A DNA stretch of 11,011 nt. Source: Chloroflexota bacterium (GTDB lineage: Bacteria; Chloroflexota; Anaerolineae; 4572-78; J111). The notes below the pieces were generated by a model, which was not told where the DNA came from, did no database searches, and worked only from the letters and a program-made list of their open reading frames with translations. Below are positions 7,229-11,011 of this stretch, piece after piece (position 1 is the stretch's first letter; each line of letters starts with the position of its first letter). The translations under genes and the position numbers were made by a program. The stretch spans positions 1 through 11,011 of the forward strand of contig RFJF01000586.1 in the NCBI GenBank assembly GCA_003695455.1, given 5' to 3'.

Positions 7229-7293
7229 CCAGATACAAGTTTCAGGTTCCCAAGAGCAAGGTTGGCGCTTTACGTTTTTGACCACCAGAGACA

Positions 7294-7334
7294 GTGTTGC
7301 GTGTTCAGTTGCAGCCTGCTTTGTCACGCAACAC
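7294..7334. repeat. intergenic hairpin, copy 1 of a related pair
   Basis: GTGTTGCGTG (7294-7303) and CACGCAACAC (7325-7334) form a perfect 10-bp stem with a 21-nt loop. It lies in the 189-nt gap between the pentapeptide-repeat gene and the epimerase gene. The first 13 bases and last 10 bases are identical to those of the hairpin at 9587-9625. No T-run follows. The rest of the gap holds a CCGGCGCCGG palindrome (7367-7376) and no clear promoter. It may be a mobile or REP-like intergenic element, an mRNA-stabilising structure, or a weak terminator. Confidence 0.75.
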
Positions 7335-7417
7335 AAGCAACGCAATCAAAGTAAAGAAAAAACTTTCCGGCGCCGGCAAAATCAGCACACGGCAAATCTG
7401 TTAGCTGTGAGTGACAC

Positions 7418-8239
7418 ATGACAAGAAAATTGGGCGTTTGCACCTGGACATTTGGCGAGATGCCGCTGGCCGAAATTGCGGACCGGCTGGCGGCGCTCAG
7501 CTTTGACGGTGTAGAATTGATGGGTAACCTCTTGGCATATTCGGCCCGCGAGGCAGCCCAAATTCTGCGCGACCACAATTTGCAGATATTTTCTCTGACC
7601 CCCGATAACGTGGACCTGGCCCACCCCGATGGCGCTGTGCGCGGGCAGGCCGTAGATTACTACCGCCGCCTGCTTGACTTTGCCGCCGAACTTGGTGGTG
7701 CGCCGCTGGTATCTTGCCACGGCTATGTGGGGCGCATCAAGGCAAAACGCTCTCAGGCCGATGAGTACCGGCTGTTTGTAGAGGCGGTGCGGCAGGTGGC
7801 TGCCCACGCCCAAAGCCTCAACCTGAAACTGGTCATAGAAGTACTCAACCGCTATGAATCGCACCTGGTCAACACCGGCGCAGACGCCGCAAAATTTGTA
7901 ACCGATGTGGGCGCGGCCAACGTGGGCATTCTGCTGGATGCCTACCATATGAATATTGAAGAAAGCAATCCGGCGCTCGCGTTGCAACAGGCCGGCAACC
8001 GGCTGTGGCTGTACCACGCCGCCGACTCAAACCGGCAGGCAATTGGCCGGGGCCACATTGATTTTTTGGCCCAACTGGCAGCGCTGGACGCCATCGGTTA
8101 CGGCGGCCCGGTGATTCTGGAATGTACCGCGCCCGGCCCCAACCCCTTCACCCCCATCAAAGACAAAGACTCGCTGAACTGGCTGGAAACCTACTTGCAG
8201 GAATCCCAACACCGGCTTCGCCACAATCAGGTAGAGTAG
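7418..8239 (+). CDS. iolO: TIM-barrel sugar epimerase, probable 5-keto-L-gluconate epimerase
   Basis: A 273-residue AP-endonuclease-2-like TIM barrel of the ketose 3-epimerase family. The expected metal ligands are Glu141 (VIEVLNRYE), Asp174 (GILLDAYHMN), His200 (LYHAADSNR) and Glu235 (VILECTAPG). His177 and Arg206 occupy the usual substrate positions. All six are spaced exactly as in D-tagatose 3-epimerase. The NRYE, YHMNIEE, HAADSNR and GRGHIDF motifs also recall Thermotoga maritima IolO, which converts 5-keto-L-gluconate to D-tagaturonate. That role fits the IolM and IolN homologues downstream. The alternatives are an allulose or tagatose 3-epimerase, or a hydroxypyruvate-isomerase-like enzyme. 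The ribosome site before the ATG is weak. It is 189 nt after the preceding gene, and its own promoter is not evident. Confidence 0.78.
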   Translation: MTRKLGVCTWTFGEMPLAEIADRLAALSFDGVELMGNLLAYSAREAAQILRDHNLQIFSLTPDNVDLAHPDGAVRGQAVDYYRRLLDFAAELGGAPLVSCHGYVGRIKAKRSQADEYRLFVEAVRQVAAHAQSLNLKLVIEVLNRYESHLVNTGADAAKFVTDVGAANVGILLDAYHMNIEESNPALALQQAGNRLWLYHAADSNRQAIGRGHIDFLAQLAALDAIGYGGPVILECTAPGPNPFTPIKDKDSLNWLETYLQESQHRLRHNQVE

Positions 8240-8258
8240 TTAGGTCACAAGAAAAATA

Positions 8259-8287
8259 TTGACAACCCTGCTGACTTGTGATATATT
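8259..8287 (+). promoter_or_regulatory. strong sigma-70-type promoter of iolMN
   Basis: A perfect -35 box TTGACA (8259-8264) is separated by 17 bp from TATATT (8282-8287), five of six matches to the -10 consensus. The start site should fall at about 8293-8296, directly at the edge of the operator palindrome. A 7-bp inverted repeat, TCACAAG (8245-8251) and CTTGTGA (8275-8281), brackets the -35 box. Confidence 0.88.
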
Positions 8288-8294
8288 TCCTGCA

Positions 8295-8320
8295 CGGCTA
8301 TGCACACGTGTGCATAGCCG
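8295..8320 (+). promoter_or_regulatory. LacI-type operator O2 on the iolMN promoter
   Basis: A perfect 26-bp palindrome centred on CACGTG, with the half-site CGGCTATGCACAC and its exact complement. It shares 14 bases with operator O1 at 20-33. It begins at the predicted transcription start, an ideal place for steric repression. The LacI-family protein encoded at 74-1075 is the obvious candidate ligand. An RNA copy would also form a long hairpin at the 5' end of the transcript, which may add stability. Confidence 0.88.
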
Positions 8321-8392
8321 GTATCTTTCTATCAATTCGGGCACCGATGCTCACACTTTTACTGAATTGTTGTGTACCAACGGAGGTAAATT

Positions 8393-9568
8393 ATGAAAGG
8401 TTTAATTTTAGACGCAACGTGGGAACCCAAAGCCGATTACAAAGTATCGGACTGGGAAAAAGAAACCGGCAAAGCCATTACCGGCAACAGCATTTGGCGG
8501 CACCCCAAACTGGAAGTCCGTGAAAAACCAGACCCCAAAATCAAACCGGACCAAATTCTGCTCGAAGTGCAAGCCTGCGGCGTGTGCGGCTCGGATATGC
8601 ACTTTTATGAAACCGACGACCAGGATTACATCCTGTATCCCGGCCTCACCAAGTTCCCCAGTATTTTGGGCCACGAACTTTCGGGCCGGGTAGTAGAAAC
8701 CGGCAGTGAAGTTACCGATTTGAAAGTGGGCGATATTGTGACCGTAGAAGAAATGATTTGGTGCGGTCACTGCACCCCTTGCCGCAACGGCTACCCCAAC
8801 CACTGCACCCATCTGGAAGAAATTGGCTTTACCATTGATGGCGCGTTTGCCAACTACCTGGCAATTGGCGCCAAATTTGCCTGGAAAATTGACTCGATTG
8901 CCGAACGCTTTGGCAGCGAAGCCAAAGCCTTTGAAGTAGCCGCCATGACCGAACCCACCTGCGTGTCATACAACGCTATGTTCGAGCGGGCCGGCGGATT
9001 CCGCCCCGGCCACTATGTGAGCATTTTTGGCACCGGTCCCATCGGGCTGGCCGCCGTGGGGCTGGCCGAAGCCGCCGGCGCCGGGATGATTGTGGCCTTT
9101 GAAGTTTCTGCCGAACGCCGCGAAATCGCCAAAAAACTGGGCGCAGACCACGTGTACGACCCCCGCGAGGTATCTCCGCACGAGGTGATGATGGAACTCA
9201 GCAAAGGCGAAGGCTTCAACTTTCACGTTGAGGCCGCCGGTGCGCCGCACCTGACCGTGCCGGAAATGGTCAAGAGTCTGGCTATCAACGGTAAAATTGT
9301 TCAGATTGGCCGCGCAGCTAAAGATGTTCCGCTCTATCTGGAAACATTCCAGGTGCGCCGCGCCCAATTCTTTGGCGCGCAAGGCCACTCGGGCCACGAA
9401 ACCTTCCCCAACGTCATCCGCATGGTGGCCTCGGGCCGGCTGGACCTCAGCCCCATGATTACCGCCCGCTACGAGCTGGACAAAACCGTTGAGGCCATTG
9501 CCAAAGCCACCGAACGCAAAGACGGCAAAATTATGGTTTTCCCCAACGGCATGTTGAACGGTCACTAA
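8393..9568 (+). CDS. iolM: zinc-dependent medium-chain dehydrogenase, probable scyllo-inosose 3-dehydrogenase
   Basis: A 391-residue zinc alcohol dehydrogenase. The catalytic zinc site is Cys65 (CGVCGSD), His94-Glu95 (GHELSG) and Glu187 (TEPTC). The structural zinc site is Cys124, Cys127, Cys130 and Cys138 (CGHCTPC..C). The NAD-binding fold has GTGPIG at 213-218 with Glu237 at the end of the second strand. A 30-40-residue N-terminal extension (KGLILDATWEPKADYKVSDW) and FYETDDQDYILYPGLTKFP resemble Thermotoga maritima IolM, which oxidises scyllo-inosose to 3-dehydro-scyllo-inosose. Known chemistry and the adjacent IolN homologue support this. Threonine or sorbitol dehydrogenases are the main alternatives. 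A GGAGG ribosome site precedes the ATG by 6 nt. The leader is about 100 nt and carries operator O2. Confidence 0.85.
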   Translation: MKGLILDATWEPKADYKVSDWEKETGKAITGNSIWRHPKLEVREKPDPKIKPDQILLEVQACGVCGSDMHFYETDDQDYILYPGLTKFPSILGHELSGRVVETGSEVTDLKVGDIVTVEEMIWCGHCTPCRNGYPNHCTHLEEIGFTIDGAFANYLAIGAKFAWKIDSIAERFGSEAKAFEVAAMTEPTCVSYNAMFERAGGFRPGHYVSIFGTGPIGLAAVGLAEAAGAGMIVAFEVSAERREIAKKLGADHVYDPREVSPHEVMMELSKGEGFNFHVEAAGAPHLTVPEMVKSLAINGKIVQIGRAAKDVPLYLETFQVRRAQFFGAQGHSGHETFPNVIRMVASGRLDLSPMITARYELDKTVEAIAKATERKDGKIMVFPNGMLNGH

Positions 9569-9586
9569 ATTGACCAGATAAAATCC

Positions 9587-9625
9587 GTGTTGCGTGTTCT
9601 GCAACTTGTGCAGAACACGCAACAC
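9587..9625. repeat. intergenic hairpin, copy 2 of a related pair
   Basis: A perfect 17-bp stem (9587-9603 with 9609-9625) with a 5-nt loop ACTTG lies 18 nt after the iolM stop and 42 nt before the iolN start. Its outer arms, GTGTTGCGTGTTC and CACGCAACAC, match those of the hairpin at 7294-7334. There is no T-run after it (AAACACCCATTT). It would separate iolM from iolN on the same transcript and may tune their relative expression. Confidence 0.88.
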
Positions 9626-9667
9626 AAACACCCATTTAACCCCTCAAATTAATTTAGGAGAAAAAAA

Positions 9668-10792
9668 ATGACAAACAATGCCCCCGCAGGCTGGTTGGCA
9701 ACAAATCAGGTTGACCTGTTTTTTGAAGATGATGAAATTGGCCGGATGAAAAAGGAAATCTGGGAAGCAGACGAAGCGGCGGTTGACGCCATGCTGGCCG
9801 AGTACGGCATGCCCGCGCCGGTGCAGTGGGGCGACCCCCGGGTTTACCTGCAAATGATGCCCCGCAACAAGTTGATTGAACAGCGCCGCAAAAATGACAT
9901 CGTCTTTTTGCCCATCGGCTGCACAGAAAACCACGGCATGCACCTGCCCAGCGCCACCGACACCCTGTTTGTCAGCCAGATTCTGGAAGGCGTGCGCCGC
10001 TACGTTGATAACCGGGACGGCGCGCCGCCGGCCATTTCTCTGCCGCCGCTTAACTTTGGCGCGCACCCCTACCACCACATGGGCATGCCCGGCACCGCCA
10101 TTGTCCGCGAAGACATTGCCCGTGAAATGCTGATTGATGTGATGCTGGGGCTGTGGAACGACGGTTTCCGCAAAATAATTATGATTAACAACCACGGCCA
10201 CCTGTGGATGCTGGAAGCAGCTATTCAACAGTTCCAGAAACGCTACCAGTTGCCCGGCATTTTCCGCGTGCTGGATTGGCACCGTGCCGTGCGAGAGTTT
10301 TTCCGCGAGAAGAAATTTGGCGGTGAATACGATTCGACCTTTGTTCACGCTGCCGAGGCCGAAACCTCGCTGGCGCTGTACCTCTTCCCGGAAATGGTAG
10401 AAATGGAATATGCCGTCAACACGCAGGGCAAAGGCTACATTCCCGACGGCCACTTTGACAAATCAGTGGACCCGTACCGCCGGCCCAGCCGCTGGAGCGA
10501 AGGCGAAGGCCACTTTGCCATCGAAGTGTCTGCCACGCCGGAAGGCGTGGTGGGGCTGGCCGCCCACGGCGAGGCTCGCAAGGCCAAAAAACCACTGGCC
10601 GCCATTTTGCGCTACCTGACCATTCTGCACGATGACATTCTCAAAGCCTTCCCCGCCGGAAGCGTGCCACCCGTGGAAGAAGTCACCCTGCGCACGGCAG
10701 AAGAGATGGAACCCTATCTGCGCGAACCCCAAAGCGAAGGCTGGAAATCAGTCTACCAACTGCCGCGCATCGGCCAGAGCAACATTTATTAA
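9668..10792 (+). CDS. iolN: creatininase-family hydrolase, probable 3-dehydro-scyllo-inosose hydrolase
   Basis: A 374-residue metal-dependent amidohydrolase-like protein of the creatininase/formamide hydrolase family. The metal-site motif PIGCTENHGMHLPSATD holds Glu87, His89 and Asp98. INNHGH holds His176, and HAAEAETS (227-234) holds the expected acidic ligand Glu230 or Glu232. An N-terminal region of about 75 residues precedes the core, and a C-terminal region after about 330 ends without a known domain. In Thermotoga maritima the IolN member of this family hydrolyses the ring of 3-dehydro-scyllo-inosose to 5-keto-L-gluconate. Its position directly after an IolM-like gene makes that the best call. 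Creatininase itself is the main alternative by family. An AGGAG ribosome site lies 7 nt before the ATG. The gene ends the iolMN transcript before a strong terminator. Confidence 0.82.
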   Translation: MTNNAPAGWLATNQVDLFFEDDEIGRMKKEIWEADEAAVDAMLAEYGMPAPVQWGDPRVYLQMMPRNKLIEQRRKNDIVFLPIGCTENHGMHLPSATDTLFVSQILEGVRRYVDNRDGAPPAISLPPLNFGAHPYHHMGMPGTAIVREDIAREMLIDVMLGLWNDGFRKIIMINNHGHLWMLEAAIQQFQKRYQLPGIFRVLDWHRAVREFFREKKFGGEYDSTFVHAAEAETSLALYLFPEMVEMEYAVNTQGKGYIPDGHFDKSVDPYRRPSRWSEGEGHFAIEVSATPEGVVGLAAHGEARKAKKPLAAILRYLTILHDDILKAFPAGSVPPVEEVTLRTAEEMEPYLREPQSEGWKSVYQLPRIGQSNIY

Positions 10793-10794
10793 CC

Positions 10795-10827
10795 GCCGGC
10801 ACCGGCAGGATTTTGAGCAAAGCTCAA
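10795..10827. repeat. two small hairpins before the terminator
   Basis: GCCGG and CCGGC (10795-10799, 10802-10806) and then TTGAGC and GCTCAA (10813-10818, 10822-10827, loop AAA) form two short inverted repeats between the iolN stop and the main terminator. They could be minor mRNA structure only. Confidence 0.4.
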
Positions 10828-10836
10828 CCCTTTTCC

Positions 10837-10879
10837 GGAGTCCGAAACCGTGGTTTCGGACTCCTTATTTTTCATTTTT
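10837..10879 (+). terminator. strong intrinsic terminator after iolN
   Basis: A perfect 13-bp stem, GGAGTCCGAAACC (10837-10849) and GGTTTCGGACTCC (10852-10864), is followed at once by the T-rich tract TTATTTTTCATTTTT (10865-10879). The arms are 2 nt apart, so the innermost pairs must open to form a stable loop. This ends the iolMN transcript and separates it from the promoter region that follows. Confidence 0.92.
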
Positions 10880-10908
10880 GCCGGGGTCAAGTTGCCGGTT
10901 GGTTGATT

Positions 10909-10937
10909 TTGCACCTTGCCGGATGGTGTTCTATAAT
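10909..10937 (+). promoter_or_regulatory. promoter of a downstream operon outside the window
   Basis: A perfect -10 box TATAAT (10932-10937) has TTGCAC (10909-10914) 17 bp upstream. Only the TTG core matches the -35 consensus. The predicted start is about 10943-10946, next to an operator-like palindrome. No start codon with a ribosome site is seen before the window ends, so the gene served lies to the right. Confidence 0.65.
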
Positions 10938-10945
10938 ATTGTCAC

Positions 10946-10957
10946 TGTAACGTTACA
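10946..10957 (+). promoter_or_regulatory. LacI-type operator, copy 1 of a pair
   Basis: TGTAACGTTACA is a perfect 12-bp palindrome with a central CpG. With flanks it belongs to a 15-base direct repeat, ACTGTAACGTTACAC, shared with 10997-11011. It lies at the predicted start site of the promoter at 10909-10937. It differs from the CACGTG operators, so it probably binds a different LacI-family protein. Confidence 0.75.
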
Positions 10958-10998
10958 CTAACTTTATATTTGACCGGATTTTGTGGAAACACACTTAC

Positions 10999-11010
10999 TG
11001 TAACGTTACA
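10999..11010 (+). promoter_or_regulatory. LacI-type operator, copy 2 of a pair
   Basis: The second exact copy of TGTAACGTTACA starts 53 bp after the first, about five helical turns. The two sites thus face the same side of the DNA, which allows cooperative binding or a small loop. The repeat runs to the last base of the window, so further copies may follow. Confidence 0.75.
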
Positions 11011-11011
11011 C

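Noticed and set aside
7212..7421. 69-codon open frame in the gap before the epimerase gene
   Set aside because: It overlaps the end of the pentapeptide gene, runs through the intergenic hairpin, has no ribosome site, and its product looks like no known protein.
8333..8369. CAATTC/GAATTG inverted repeat in the iolM leader
   Set aside because: It is only 6 bp with a 25-nt loop and no features of a riboswitch, so it is likely chance.
8278..8523. 81-codon open frame across the iolM promoter
   Set aside because: It starts within the -10 region and operator and then overlaps iolM in another frame, so it would not be on the predicted transcript.
7294..9625. Related repeats at 7294 and 9587 as a CRISPR array or transposon ends
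   Set aside because: The copies are 2.3 kb apart with whole genes between them, there are no regular spacers, and no transposase lies between them. They are treated as hairpin elements instead.
10970..10999. Second promoter between the twin operators (TTGACC with CTTACT)
   Set aside because: The -10 match is poor. The upstream TATAAT promoter explains the region better.

Overview
The window (moderate-to-high GC, all genes on the + strand) looks like a chromosomal carbohydrate-catabolism locus from a Gram-negative-like or monoderm environmental bacterium, most plausibly a member of the Chloroflexota (Anaerolineae/Caldilineae type). The taxonomic guess rests mainly on the substrate-binding lipoprotein, whose Val/Glu/Lys-rich low-complexity linker after the lipobox is a habit of that phylum. 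It is an inference, not a proof.

Layout: (1) 1-1075, a LacI-family regulator with a palindromic operator just upstream. (2) 1209-3271, two adjacent Gfo/Idh/MocA dehydrogenases of the inositol 2-dehydrogenase type. (3) 3508-6592, a CUT2 (ribose/fructose-type) ABC importer in the order binding lipoprotein, permease, single-domain ATPase. A 13-bp hairpin lies between the first two genes and a 4-nt overlap joins the last two. (4) 6602-7228, a 35-unit pentapeptide-repeat protein fitted tightly into the same operon. (5) 7418-8239, a TIM-barrel sugar epimerase resembling IolO. (6) 8259-8320, a near-consensus promoter with a perfect 26-bp palindromic operator at the start site. (7) 8393-10792, a zinc dehydrogenase resembling IolM and a creatininase-family hydrolase resembling IolN, closed by a strong intrinsic terminator (10837-10879). 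(8) 10909-11011, the control region of a further operon that lies outside the window, with twin copies of a different LacI-type palindrome.

Read together, the genes encode a myo-inositol route of the kind described for Thermotoga maritima rather than the Bacillus iolBCDEJ route. Inositol is imported by the ABC system. IolG oxidises it to scyllo-inosose, IolM oxidises it again to 3-dehydro-scyllo-inosose, IolN opens the ring to 5-keto-L-gluconate, and IolO epimerises this to D-tagaturonate for the hexuronate pathway. No iolB, iolC, iolD, iolE or iolJ is present here. The same CACGTG-centred operator lies upstream of the regulator and on the iolMN promoter, so one LacI protein probably controls both ends of the cluster.

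The most notable observations are the operator pair with matching promoter geometry, the partner of a Thermotoga-type pathway with a CUT2 importer, the pentapeptide-repeat gene inside the catabolic operon, a pair of related intergenic hairpins (7294 and 9587), and the twin operators at the right edge. No RNA genes, CRISPR arrays or insertion sequences were seen, and no gene-free stretch exceeds 300 bases.
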